64,000 bases of DNA from Fodinibius sp. Rm-B-1B1-1 (GTDB lineage: Bacteria; Bacteroidota; Rhodothermia; Balneolales; Balneolaceae). Within the stretch, counting starts at the first letter, position 1, and every line of letters begins with the position of its first letter. The translations under genes and the position numbers were made by a program. Positions 29,129 through 38,466 of this stretch are shown here, in pieces. The stretch is taken from NCBI RefSeq assembly GCF_038594945.1, contig NZ_JBCFYD010000001.1, forward strand, positions 310,001 through 374,000, in the 5' to 3' direction. The notes under the pieces are model-generated. The model had not been told where the DNA came from. It worked only from the letters and a program-made list of their open reading frames with translations, and did not search any database.

Positions 29129-30463
29129 TTATATTTCAGGATTTTCTGGTGTATTTGGATTGTTCTGACGCTCTGATGTAGGATATGGATAGTATACTCT
29201 ATTACGTTCTGCACTCAGAGCCGGATCGCTGGATGGAACCGGACGTCCCAGGCGACGTGCATCTTCAAAACGCATACCAGTAAGATACATTTCTGCGCTA
29301 CGCTGACGATAGATTTCCTCAAACAACTCAGGATCACTTGTTCCACCACTATAAGCAGGCAGATTAGCACCTACACCAAAAGCATCCTGTGACGGCTGCT
29401 TCGTGCGAATATTGTCAATCTCAGTGACAGCATCACCCGGCCGATTTAGGTTCACGTATGCTTCAGCACGAATCAGGTTCATTTCTCCGGGCAAATATAC
29501 CGGGATAGGATCGCTGGCACTCGTAAAGAATCCTTCTACTTCATCAATCGGAAGCCCATTCGGCGTGCTCTGGGCATTATCCGGACTAAGGTAGAAATCT
29601 AACCGCGCATCCCCGGCTTCTGTTACTGGAGTTCCAAAGTTATCACGCGGAGCATATTCCTGACCTTCATCACCAAAAGCAATGTTGTCAAAAATAGGAT
29701 TCCGTGTTGTAGAACCGTCAAAGCTAAAGACAGACGTTGCCGACATATCCACATCGTTAGATGCATCAATTGCTTGCTGGTAATTACCAGCAAGCAAATT
29801 ATATCGTGCCTGCATGGCATAAATCGTATTTTCCAGATCGAACCCTGAAAGCAGTATATTGCTTTCAAAATCAGCAGAAGGTGGTTCCTGAGTTATACGA
29901 TCACGCGCACTCTTAAGCAAGCGAAGAACTTCGGCCAGTACCTCTGAACGAGAGTGGAATGCCACCTCTTCACTCGTCTCAATAGGCGCCTGTTCAAAAG
30001 ACTGAATTAAATAACCAAGTGCCATAGCCCGGTAAAGTTCAGCAGTTGCCATAATCCCACTGAGTTCAGCTTCATCTATGATAACATCAGGTGCATTATC
30101 AATGATCTGTCCAGTCATACTAACTGTTCTGAGCAAACCATCCCAGATACTGTTCGTACGACTATTTTCCGGAGGCAGTGCCGTCCCACCCTCTTCCAGT
30201 TCGACGAGACTCGAAAAAGTAGTATTAATAGCTAATTCTCGTGTGGTAACACCGGTATTTAGTACTACATCGGGATAAGCATTCTCCGAGTAATAGCCTT
30301 GTACTCCTATAGTGAAAGAGCGGACTCCTTCCTGCTTAGATAGTACATCTTCTTCCGTAGCAGCGTTTGGATTCGTCATATTCAAATCACAACCTACTAC
30401 CATTACTATAACTGTAATTAAAAGTAGTTTCGTAAAGACAAATTTATTTTTGAATGTATTCAT
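29129..30463 (-). CDS. SusD/RagB-family nutrient-uptake lipoprotein (first)
   Basis: A surface glycan- or nutrient-binding lipoprotein that forms the lid of a SusC channel. The lipobox VIVMVVGCDLN is followed by tetratricopeptide-like helices, including ELYRAMALGYLIQSFEQAP, and the typical late RAEAYVNLNRPGDAVTEIDNIR. The end (LTGMRFEDARRLGRP, then YPYPTSER) also fits SusD. The 444-residue length is short but within the SusD range. It starts 22 bases after its susC gene. No glycosidase is linked, so the ligand is not predictable and might be a peptide or a small molecule. Confidence 0.88.
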   Translation of the reverse strand: MNTFKNKFVFTKLLLITVIVMVVGCDLNMTNPNAATEEDVLSKQEGVRSFTIGVQGYYSENAYPDVVLNTGVTTRELAINTTFSSLVELEEGGTALPPENSRTNSIWDGLLRTVSMTGQIIDNAPDVIIDEAELSGIMATAELYRAMALGYLIQSFEQAPIETSEEVAFHSRSEVLAEVLRLLKSARDRITQEPPSADFESNILLSGFDLENTIYAMQARYNLLAGNYQQAIDASNDVDMSATSVFSFDGSTTRNPIFDNIAFGDEGQEYAPRDNFGTPVTEAGDARLDFYLSPDNAQSTPNGLPIDEVEGFFTSASDPIPVYLPGEMNLIRAEAYVNLNRPGDAVTEIDNIRTKQPSQDAFGVGANLPAYSGGTSDPELFEEIYRQRSAEMYLTGMRFEDARRLGRPVPSSDPALSAERNRVYYPYPTSERQNNPNTPENPEI

Positions 30464-30485
30464 AATCTATCTGATTTCCGTCTGT

Positions 30486-33431
30486 TTAAAATTTTGCAGT
30501 AACTCCAAAAATGAAGCTTCTCGGAATAGGCACTTGTACAAAATCGAATCCCCGTACAGCAGTGCGTTGACCGGCAACATTTGTTTCAGGGTCGTATCCT
30601 GTATAGCTATCTATGGAAAACAGATTACGTCCTGCTAGACTTAGTTTAAGACTCTTCATGCCAAAAGCATTGAGCTTTGAAGTATATGAAACGGACAGCT
30701 CACGAAGTTTGAGATAAGAACCGTCTTCTACCCACTTCTCAAAGATTCCAAACACGCGGCTGTTATAACCAGCGGGTAGATCGCCCTCGAGTTCACGTTC
30801 ATAAATTTCCATCGTACCAAAAGCTCCTAGCGCTCCTAATCGACGTGTAAAGTTGAACACATCGTTACCGTAGGACGCATCAAATTGAGTATGGACGTTC
30901 CAGTTTCCCCCAATATTGATGTCATTAATCCATGAAGCAACCCAATCAGGATTGGGATCGCCAATAATTTGATCACCTTCGGCTTCAAGCGGCAATCCAT
31001 TAGAATCTGTCTCAATATTACCTTCACTGTCACGCTTAAAGGCATCACTGTAAAACACGCCTAAAGGCTCACCATTAATGGCAGCAACCTGTCCGAAGGA
31101 TTCAGGTATAATTAACGTACCACCTTCTACACCCTGAATTTCATTCTCGTTGGCAGAGAATGTTAATGAAGAAGTCCACTGTAGATTTTGCTTATTAATT
31201 GGCACCCCCTTAACCAACAGCTCGATACCAGTGTTATCTAACTCACCGAAGTTACCCAGCTTGGTAGAAAAACCGGTTGATGGTGCTGCAGTTCGAAACA
31301 AGAGAAGATCTTCGGTCTTCTGCTTATACCAAGTAAACTCAACAGTTAGACGATCAGAAAGGAAGTTGGCATCTACACCCAGCTCGAGCTCTGTTTGACG
31401 TTCCGGCTTTACATCAACAGCTCCACGCTGCGACGAAGGCAACATAGCACTTCTACCGTTTATAGAAGTAGGATTGAAGAGGTTAAAACGATCAAAGGCT
31501 CCAATAGCGGTCTGACCTCCAGAAACACCCAGCGATGCACGGAGCTTAAAACTGGTGACGATATCAGAAAGTCCAAAATCATCCCAGAAGTTTTCTTCTG
31601 AAACCACGTAAGAACTACTGACCTTGGGAAAAAACTGCCAACGTTCGCTCTTGCCGAAGACAGAAGAAGCATCAAACCGACCGGCCCCTGTTACAAAAAG
31701 ACGGTCTTTATAACCAAATGTCTGCTGACCAAATATTCCGTAAATAACCGTCTTACTTCTAAATTCTCCTGGTTGTTCAAAGTTAGCGCCCCCAGAAACA
31801 ACTCGAGAACCTATACTAAACTGTTGTGCTTCCAAACCAATTGTTTCAACATTTTCATACTGCAGAGTACCGCCAAATAACGTGCTGGAATTTAACCATG
31901 GTTTGATATCTGTCTGGTAGCTTATTCTCAGATCATTATTTAATTGGAAAAACGCCCGCTCTGATCGACGACCAAAGCCAGTTGATAAGCCCGGGGCAGA
32001 AGTACCGGCCGGAATAAAGGCAGTTCCTACTTGAGAGTAAGTATCTAAACCTAACGTATGGTCTATAGATAATCCCTTGTGAGGTGTTAATGATAACTTA
32101 GCGTTACCAATAACACGGTTAACTTCATTTTGGAAATCGTAGGTATCAATTACTTCCAGGGGATTTGCCAAAACTGTGTTATTGGGATATTCTCCTGTCT
32201 CAGGATCCGGTTTGGGATTAAACGTATTAGGTCCAAAAATAAATCCAGTTAGGGCCCCATAAGAAGCATTCAAACCTCCATTGGGAATCTGCTGATTATT
32301 ACTGTGGGAATAACTCAGACTAGTTGAAAGATTCGCCCAATTTGTCAATACCTGGTCTAGATTCAGACGTGCTGTAGAACGCTGGTAATTGGAACCGTCG
32401 ACGATACCTTCATTATTTTTATGAGAACCTGAAATATAATAACGGGTGTCATTTGCTCCACCAGAAATAGACAGAAATTGGTTGGTCCCAACGGCAGTCC
32501 TGAAGATATAATCCTGAAAATCATATCGCTTACCAGACATTACGTTGCCGCTGTTGTCCAGGTATTCTCCATTTTCATTTTGTGCCATATTAACATCCAG
32601 AGTCTTACGAACCTTGTCAACATTGACGGTTGACTTGATAGTTATCGAAGGCTTCCCAGATTTACCTTGTTTTGTGAAAATCTGAACAACTCCATTGTTA
32701 GCTTGCGATCCATAAAGAGCAGCAGCGGCGGCTCCTTTAACAACCTCAATGCGGTCTATATCTTCTGGATTTAAATCTGCAAGACGATTTGTAGAAGTAC
32801 CTCCTACATCAACTAATTCAGGAGAATCATTGTTTACAATCACTCCATCCACAATGTAGAGCGGGCTTGCACTACCAAGAAGAGTACCTGTCCCACGTAG
32901 TCGAACACTAATTCCACCTGCGGGATCACCAGAGTTTTGCTGCACAAGTGCACCAGCAATTTTGCCTGATAGTCCTGCATCAATTTCGGTAACTCCCGGA
33001 GAAGCCAATTCATCAGCACTTACTGTAGAAATAGAGTTACCCAACTGACGTTTCTCTGTCAAAACTGAAGCACCAGTTACAACTACTTCCTCCGCTCCAA
33101 TAACATCCTGCTGGAGTGCAATGGTACCCAAGGCAATTTCCTGCTCATCCCCGAACTCAATCTCACGCTGGACCGTCCGATATCCGATAAAAGTCATGCG
33201 CAAATTATAGGTTCCGGGCTCAAGTCTTGCTGTAAGTTCAAAATTTCCGTCTACATCAGCAGAGGTACCGATGGTGGTATTTTCAATACTTACATTAGCT
33301 CCCGTTAAGGGGTCTTCAGTGCGTTGGTCTATCAGCGTACCTGTAACAGTGTACTCTACATTTTGTGCTTGCAAAGCAAACGGCAAAAGTAGTAGACAGA
33401 TAAACGATAGTAATCGTATCCGGTATGTCAT
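30486..33431 (-). CDS. SusC/RagA-family TonB-linked outer-membrane channel (first)
   Basis: A TonB-dependent importer of 981 residues. The order is signal peptide (ending LQAQ, about residue 23), carboxypeptidase-regulatory-like domain (about 27-110), plug domain (about 125-235, with LYIVDGVIVNND and KGAAAAALYGSQANNG), then a large barrel ending FIFGVTAKF. This is a standard SusC design. It is followed after 22 bases by susD. On the minus strand a TAACTTTG sequence at 33476-33483, 45-52 bases before the start, matches the Bacteroidota -7 promoter box TAnnTTTG. No catabolic enzymes are nearby, so the cargo is unknown. Confidence 0.9.
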   Translation of the reverse strand: MTYRIRLLSFICLLLLPFALQAQNVEYTVTGTLIDQRTEDPLTGANVSIENTTIGTSADVDGNFELTARLEPGTYNLRMTFIGYRTVQREIEFGDEQEIALGTIALQQDVIGAEEVVVTGASVLTEKRQLGNSISTVSADELASPGVTEIDAGLSGKIAGALVQQNSGDPAGGISVRLRGTGTLLGSASPLYIVDGVIVNNDSPELVDVGGTSTNRLADLNPEDIDRIEVVKGAAAAALYGSQANNGVVQIFTKQGKSGKPSITIKSTVNVDKVRKTLDVNMAQNENGEYLDNSGNVMSGKRYDFQDYIFRTAVGTNQFLSISGGANDTRYYISGSHKNNEGIVDGSNYQRSTARLNLDQVLTNWANLSTSLSYSHSNNQQIPNGGLNASYGALTGFIFGPNTFNPKPDPETGEYPNNTVLANPLEVIDTYDFQNEVNRVIGNAKLSLTPHKGLSIDHTLGLDTYSQVGTAFIPAGTSAPGLSTGFGRRSERAFFQLNNDLRISYQTDIKPWLNSSTLFGGTLQYENVETIGLEAQQFSIGSRVVSGGANFEQPGEFRSKTVIYGIFGQQTFGYKDRLFVTGAGRFDASSVFGKSERWQFFPKVSSSYVVSEENFWDDFGLSDIVTSFKLRASLGVSGGQTAIGAFDRFNLFNPTSINGRSAMLPSSQRGAVDVKPERQTELELGVDANFLSDRLTVEFTWYKQKTEDLLLFRTAAPSTGFSTKLGNFGELDNTGIELLVKGVPINKQNLQWTSSLTFSANENEIQGVEGGTLIIPESFGQVAAINGEPLGVFYSDAFKRDSEGNIETDSNGLPLEAEGDQIIGDPNPDWVASWINDINIGGNWNVHTQFDASYGNDVFNFTRRLGALGAFGTMEIYERELEGDLPAGYNSRVFGIFEKWVEDGSYLKLRELSVSYTSKLNAFGMKSLKLSLAGRNLFSIDSYTGYDPETNVAGQRTAVRGFDFVQVPIPRSFIFGVTAKF

Positions 33432-33475
33432 AAATGTGTCCCTTTAGTTTGATTACGACAGTCATCCGACCATCG

Positions 33476-33483
33476 CAAAGTTA
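33476..33483 (-). promoter_or_regulatory. Candidate -7 box for first susC
   Basis: The minus strand reads TAACTTTG, a full match to the Bacteroidota -7 element TAnnTTTG. The -33 TTTG partner is not clear; a TTTA lies 16 bases upstream. Position relative to the susC start is plausible. Confidence 0.35.
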
Positions 33484-33507
33484 TCGTGATTGATATTAGT
33501 AAATTTC

Positions 33508-34088
33508 TTATTGCGAGAAGGTCAACGTCTGTATTCGATCCCACATATTGGAATCCTCCGGACCTAATCACCATACTAAGATACCGCGAAATCTATACTC
33601 TTCAAGAAGCTTAAGTTTAGGTTCTATAGATCATGTATTTTCTATAAATGCATACTGTCATGATTCCGTAATGCGTAGTAACACTGCTGTTCATCCAACC
33701 AAATAAGCTCAGCATCATAGCGTTCTGCCAATCCTATAACCTTCTTATAGGAGGCTCCTCGTCCATTCACAAATCCACCTTGGCATTCATTATAGTCGGC
33801 AAACCAGTAATTGGAATAAAAGGGAATCCCATCTATATTTTTCTCTTCAGCAATATCGATCACCCGGCTGCCAACCTCTCCCCATAATACACCAATTGGG
33901 AAAATAAAATAGGTTTGGGGCGCTACAATCGAAATGTAATCGTTGTTGGACTTAAAATTCTCAAAAAAGTCCTCGGTATCAACGTAATAGAAAAGATTTT
34001 CGGATTGGCCCTGTGCTTTTACAGCCGTGAAACCAGATAGTAAAAATCCGACTACAACAATAAAAACTAATCGTTTGGTACCAACCAT
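33508..34088 (-). pseudogene. GH18-family glycosidase remnant (internal deletion, frameshift, stop codons)
   Basis: The start (ATG 34088, signal peptide ending VKAQG) and the next segment (ENLFYYVDTEDFFENF, ISIVAPQTYF, WGEVGSRVIDIAEEKN) look like a GH18 N-terminus. The text then jumps at about 33834-33840 straight to the late GH18 part (GIPFYSNYW, then GLAERYDAELIWLDEQQ). The catalytic DxxDxDxE region is missing. The frame stops at 33642. In another frame the C-terminus continues as AFIENT, stop, SIEPKLKLLEEYRFRGILVW, stop, LGPEDSNMWDRI. The defects are thus a deletion, a frameshift and two in-frame stops. It lies downstream of the serine hydrolase gene, where an intact GH18 would fit a muropeptide or chitin operon. 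Confidence 0.85.
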
Positions 34089-34184
34089 AATTTCATGTCC
34101 CATATACCATAGCCCTCCCAGTAGGTTAACAAAATGTCCTTCTACTAACCTACTAAAAAAATATGAAACCCCATATAAATGCAC

Positions 34185-35417
34185 CTATTTTTTATTTTGC
34201 CATACCGTATCAAAAATAGCTTGTCGCAGGGAACCTAAATCAAAGTAAGTACCACCTTCTTGGCGGCCTACATGCTGGCGGTTGGTGAGTAAAATAATGG
34301 AGAGCGAATCTTGTGGAACAACTACAATATTAGTCCCCGTAAAACCGGTGTGTCCAAAGGTATCATCGGGACTCCCTTTTGCTGCGATAGTTCCTTTTTC
34401 CATCGCCCAACCCAATCCATTTCCATAGGCATCTTTGGTCAGAAATGTATCAATAACAGGTTTTGAAATAATTTGCTGATCTTTATAGATCCCATCATTT
34501 ATCAACAGATCAACCAAAACCTGCAGATTTTCAATGGTCGAAAACAATCCCGCATGTCCTGCTATACCACCATTGGCATACCAGGCATTACCATCGTTGA
34601 CTTCACCCCGAAGTGTATATTCCCGCCACTTATTCCACGAGTCGGGATCAACATCCACTGTGTAACCAAATTCCTCGTCATGCACCATTCGTTTTTCAAA
34701 GGGATTTCCGTGCGAAGTCGCTACTACCTTTTTGTATTGTTTTTCGAGTGGGTTGAAGGTTGTATATTGCAGGTTTAAAGGTTGATACAATTTCTCTTGC
34801 AAATACATATCAAACCGCTGACCGGAAATCTGTTCTATAATATCCCCCAATAACATAAAGCCCAGATCGCTGTAATGACGTTCATGGCCTACATCCCATT
34901 TTAGCGGTAACTGGGCTATATATTCATACCGTTCCTTGGGATTTTCGGCGTGATAATAGGTAGGCAGCCACTGGGCTAATCCCGAACTGTGCGTTAGTAA
35001 ATGCCGAATAGTGATGTTCGACTTCTTGCCCTCATTAAATTCCAAGAAGTATTTGCCAACTGGGTCATCCAGAGAAAGCATACCCTCATCAACCAGTTTC
35101 ATGATTCCAAAAGTAGTAGCCATCACTTTGGTTAATGACGCCAGGTCGAAAAGGTGATCGGTTGTCATCGGCTCCGGATTTTCGAGCAGCTGTAAATCGT
35201 AGTCATATTTTTGAGCGTATCCATAAGCCGCGCGATGCAACACTGAATCACCCTGCTTTACCTGTATCACTGCTCCGGGGATGTGATCGGCTTCGACCTC
35301 TTTCTGAATCAGGCTATCGATAGCTGGAATCTGACCTGACTCCGGCGATTTGATTTCGGGCTGGCCCGAACAACCAAAAAATACTGTTAGTATGATTGCA
35401 GCAAATAGTTTATGCAT
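34185..35417 (-). CDS. Class-C beta-lactamase-like serine hydrolase (lipoprotein)
   Basis: A penicillin-binding-protein-like hydrolase, probably an esterase or a peptidoglycan carboxypeptidase rather than a true beta-lactamase. I use ATG 35417 because it opens a lipoprotein signal, MHKLFAAIILTVFFGC, with Cys16. The upstream in-frame codon lies in a hairpin. Catalytic motifs are SLTK (Ser94, Lys97), a Tyr motif in HYSDLGF, and HTG in FGHTGFTG. It lies 66 bases after the symporter gene and 97 bases before the GH18 remnant. In Bacteroidota, hydrolases of this class are often found with amino-sugar and anhydro-MurNAc genes, as here. The substrate is not established. Confidence 0.87.
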   Translation of the reverse strand: MHKLFAAIILTVFFGCSGQPEIKSPESGQIPAIDSLIQKEVEADHIPGAVIQVKQGDSVLHRAAYGYAQKYDYDLQLLENPEPMTTDHLFDLASLTKVMATTFGIMKLVDEGMLSLDDPVGKYFLEFNEGKKSNITIRHLLTHSSGLAQWLPTYYHAENPKERYEYIAQLPLKWDVGHERHYSDLGFMLLGDIIEQISGQRFDMYLQEKLYQPLNLQYTTFNPLEKQYKKVVATSHGNPFEKRMVHDEEFGYTVDVDPDSWNKWREYTLRGEVNDGNAWYANGGIAGHAGLFSTIENLQVLVDLLINDGIYKDQQIISKPVIDTFLTKDAYGNGLGWAMEKGTIAAKGSPDDTFGHTGFTGTNIVVVPQDSLSIILLTNRQHVGRQEGGTYFDLGSLRQAIFDTVWQNKK

Positions 35418-35429
35418 CGTAAGAATATA

Positions 35430-35464
35430 GGATCCCAAAACTTTAATTAGAAGTTTCGGGATCC
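35430..35464 (-). terminator. Hairpin between symporter and serine hydrolase genes
   Basis: GGATCCCAAAACTT (35430-35443) pairs with AAGTTTCGGGATCC (35451-35464) over 14 bp with one mismatch. The T-run on the minus strand is weak, so it could be a partial terminator or a transcript-stabilising stem. Confidence 0.5.
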
Positions 35465-35483
35465 GAATTAAAGGTTAAGTTCC

Positions 35484-37022
35484 TTAATTTTTGCTTCGAA
35501 CCCAGTTCGAAAGATTACCAACTATTATTACAATTGCACTACCTACTACGGTATAAAGCGGCCATGCAATCACCAGTGGCTCTCCTGGCAATATACTATG
35601 GATAGGTCCCTCAACCATAAACAGCAGCGAAACTAATCCCACAAAAAAGCCAATCATTGCGTCGGTTTTATCAGGGATTTCAGAAAACCGTCCCAGTAAA
35701 AATGCTCCGAGTAATCCGCCATAGGTGTAAGAAGCAATGCCGAGTCCAAGTTCAACCACTGCGGGACGTTCGCCCTCCTGAAGCTGCAAAAAGGCAAAAA
35801 AGAAGGCCGAACCCGTTAAAATAACCGCCCAAACCATTGTAATGATTCGTGAAATCCGCAGATCCTCAGCCTGAGTATTGTCTTTACCAAAGTATGGCTT
35901 ATACAGATCCAACGTTGTAGATGAGGCCAAAGAATTCAATGATGAACTGAGACTACTCATCGCTGCGGCAAATAGTGAAGCAATAATTAATCCCGACAGG
36001 CCAACCGGAAGTTGCTCCACAATAAACTTGGCAAAAATTTCGTCGGTCGTTGCTAAACCCAACATCTCGGCCGACTGCGCATCATAAAAAGCATAAAGGA
36101 GCAGACCAATAAACAGAAAGAGTCCAAACTGTAGGGCTACAACCACGCCACTCCATACCAAGGCACGCTGACTGTTATCTATATTTCGGGTGGTCAACAA
36201 ACGCTGCACGATAAGCTGGTCGGTACCGTGAGATGCAATAGAAAATATTGCGCCACCGATTACAGCTGTAAAAAAAGTGTAGGGACTTGCAATTGCATCA
36301 GCAAATGGTTGGTCAAATCCGAAATCTATTAATTGCAATTTCCCGGCATCAGCAACAGTTGCCATGGCCCCACTCAAACCGTTCGGTAGATCAAACAGAA
36401 TAATTCCGATTGCCAAGACGGCACCGCCCACATACACTCCCATTTGCATCACATCCATCCAAACCACAGCTTTAATTCCACCGATAAGTGTATAAACAAG
36501 CGTTAGTACAGAAATAACGGTAATGGCAAGCAGGTAAATTTCGAAATCGCCCCAACCTGTAAAAGCACCTCCAAGCCGCATGATTATCGCCAGAGGAATG
36601 GCCGTCGCAAACAACCGCACGCCATCAGCAAGCAGACGGGTAACCATAAAGGTCGTGCTGGTAGCGTTACGCATTACCGCACCAAATCGCTGCTCTAAAA
36701 ATTGATAAGCAGTCGTCTGTTTGCCTTTAAAATAAGCTGGCAACAAAAGTTTGCTTACTAAAATACGTCCAATTATATAGCCAAATGTAATCTGTAGAAA
36801 CGTTAAATTACCACCATAAGCTACTGCTGGAATACTAATAAAAGTCAACGTACTTGTTTCGGTAGCAACTACCGAAAACATTACTGCCCACCACGGCAAT
36901 CCCTCTCCTCCCATGAAATAGTCTGAGGTAGATGACTGTCGCCCGGCCGCATAAATGCCCAACCCTGCTACCGCAATCAAATACAGAACGATGACTATGT
37001 AATCTATGACTGAAAATTCCAA
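35484..37022 (-). CDS. Sodium:solute symporter (SSS family)
   Basis: An inner-membrane Na+-coupled importer with about 13 hydrophobic helices. I choose the TTG at 37022: AGAGG lies five bases upstream, and the protein then begins EFSVIDYIVIVLYL, the usual SSS N-terminus. The central GGIKAVVWMDVMQMG, the ASHGTDQLIVQRLLT segment and the SSSLNSLASSTTLDLYKP segment are family hallmarks. Neighbours (serine hydrolase, GH18 remnant, divergent anmK) suggest uptake of an amino sugar, such as a GlcNAc- or anhydro-MurNAc-type compound. That is inference from context only. Confidence 0.87.
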   Translation of the reverse strand: MEFSVIDYIVIVLYLIAVAGLGIYAAGRQSSTSDYFMGGEGLPWWAVMFSVVATETSTLTFISIPAVAYGGNLTFLQITFGYIIGRILVSKLLLPAYFKGKQTTAYQFLEQRFGAVMRNATSTTFMVTRLLADGVRLFATAIPLAIIMRLGGAFTGWGDFEIYLLAITVISVLTLVYTLIGGIKAVVWMDVMQMGVYVGGAVLAIGIILFDLPNGLSGAMATVADAGKLQLIDFGFDQPFADAIASPYTFFTAVIGGAIFSIASHGTDQLIVQRLLTTRNIDNSQRALVWSGVVVALQFGLFLFIGLLLYAFYDAQSAEMLGLATTDEIFAKFIVEQLPVGLSGLIIASLFAAAMSSLSSSLNSLASSTTLDLYKPYFGKDNTQAEDLRISRIITMVWAVILTGSAFFFAFLQLQEGERPAVVELGLGIASYTYGGLLGAFLLGRFSEIPDKTDAMIGFFVGLVSLLFMVEGPIHSILPGEPLVIAWPLYTVVGSAIVIIVGNLSNWVRSKN

Positions 37023-37132
37023 CAAGACCTCTTTTTTTGAATTTACAATTACTAATTTCAACGTTGGCTGTACACCAAGTCGGTCGGGTTATCTCGAAAA
37101 TCAGCGGTCATTATTATAGCGATTTATTTATA

Positions 37133-37213
37133 GCATTACAGTACTATCTTTTTCTATCAGCAATGCTATTTTGTATGACGTACTAAAAAATATATACCTT
37201 GGCATTACAGTAT
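37133..37213. repeat. Direct repeat GCATTACAGTA in the symporter-anmK control region
   Basis: GCATTACAGTA occurs at 37133-37143 and again at 37203-37213. An inverted TAGCATT/AATGCTA pair (37131-37137 and 37162-37168) overlaps the first copy. They lie between the divergent symporter and anmK genes and could bind a regulator. The second copy overlaps the expected anmK transcription start. Confidence 0.4.
37170..37202 (+). promoter_or_regulatory. Candidate Bacteroidota-type promoter for anmK
   Basis: TTTG (37170-37173), a 21-base spacer, and TACCTTGG (37195-37202) resemble the -33 TTTG and -7 TAnnTTTG boxes; the -7 box has one mismatch. It lies 57 bases before the anmK ATG. Confidence 0.4.
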
Positions 37214-37258
37214 TAAGAAGAATATCTACCATCTGACTTTCAAGAATTACATAAATAC

Positions 37259-38449
37259 ATGAATCCTTCTGTTAAAAAGCTAATTGAAACCGCTTCCAAA
37301 GAATCGAAATTAATAATCGGACTAATGTCGGGCACTTCGCTGGATGGGTTGGACATCGCTCTGGCTAAAGTAGCTGGATCGGGGGCCAACACCTCCGTTG
37401 AACTACTGAAATTTATGACAAAGGATTATCAACCGGAGCTCAAAAAACGTCTTAAAGCCATTTCCTCTGTCCCCCAGGTTTCCCTTGAAAAGGTTTGCCT
37501 GTTGCACTCTAAACTTGCTGAGCTACATGCAGAATTTATTCTTTCGGCTTTGGATCAATGGGATATCACACCTAACCAAATTGATTGTATTGCCAGCCAT
37601 GGGCAGACGATTTATCACGCCCCAAAAATTCAGCACCAACAAGATGATATGCCTAACACTACCCTGCAAATTGGGGATGGCGATCACCTTGCTCACAAAA
37701 CGGGCATTCTCACTATCAGCGACTTTCGCCAAAAGCACACGGCGGCAGGAGGAGAAGGGGCACCGATGGTTTCGTTTGTCGATCGCGCCCTGTACACCCA
37801 CAAAACAAAAGACCGAATTTTACTGAACATCGGAGGTATCGCCAATTTCACATACCTGCCCAGTCGGGAAAAATCAGCACCCGTTATAACAACAGATACC
37901 GGTCCCGGAAACACCCTCATTGATGCGTCCATGCAGAGCTATTTTTCTAAGCCGTTTGATAAGGATGGACAAATAGCCCAAAGCGGATCGGTACACAAAT
38001 TGAGCTTAGAAAAGCTCAAAGCCGATCCCTACTTTCAAAAACCGCTACCAAAAACCACCGGTCCCGAAGTATTTAATCTGGAATGGGTGCAACAGCAACT
38101 GGATACATTAGAAACAGAACAACTGGCCCCAAAAAATCTTGTTGCCACCCTTACTCATTTATCAGCCCAAACTATTGCCGAGTCCATAAAGAAAGTGGTA
38201 CCCAATCTTACGGATACTACTATCTATGTCAGCGGTGGAGGCTTTCACAACCCTGCTCTGATGCAGGGTATTGCAGAATCACTACCCGGCTGCCGTATAG
38301 AATCTTTTGCAGAAATAGGTTTTGATCCCGATGCCAAAGAGGCGGTACTATTTGCAGTATTAGCTAACGAAATGTTATCGGGCGAAGGTTTTTTAATGGA
38401 TACTGACAAAGAAAAAATTAACTTCGGTAAAATCTCTTTCCCATCATAA
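37259..38449 (+). CDS. anmK: Anhydro-N-acetylmuramic acid kinase
   Basis: AnmK converts 1,6-anhydro-MurNAc with ATP to MurNAc-6-phosphate during peptidoglycan recycling, in the cytoplasm. The glycine-rich GLMSGTSLDGLDIAL motif (residues 21-35), the substrate-site AAGGEGAPMVSFVDRALY, NIGGIANFTYL, TDTGPGN, and the late YVSGGGFHNPALM are all present. The 396-residue length is normal. It is divergent from the symporter and convergent with the NagX-like gene. A murQ etherase, which would act next, is not in the window. Together with the serine hydrolase it marks this stretch as a muropeptide-salvage part. Confidence 0.94.
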   Translation: MNPSVKKLIETASKESKLIIGLMSGTSLDGLDIALAKVAGSGANTSVELLKFMTKDYQPELKKRLKAISSVPQVSLEKVCLLHSKLAELHAEFILSALDQWDITPNQIDCIASHGQTIYHAPKIQHQQDDMPNTTLQIGDGDHLAHKTGILTISDFRQKHTAAGGEGAPMVSFVDRALYTHKTKDRILLNIGGIANFTYLPSREKSAPVITTDTGPGNTLIDASMQSYFSKPFDKDGQIAQSGSVHKLSLEKLKADPYFQKPLPKTTGPEVFNLEWVQQQLDTLETEQLAPKNLVATLTHLSAQTIAESIKKVVPNLTDTTIYVSGGGFHNPALMQGIAESLPGCRIESFAEIGFDPDAKEAVLFAVLANEMLSGEGFLMDTDKEKINFGKISFPS

Positions 38450-38466
38450 CGGCGCCAAAAGACACC

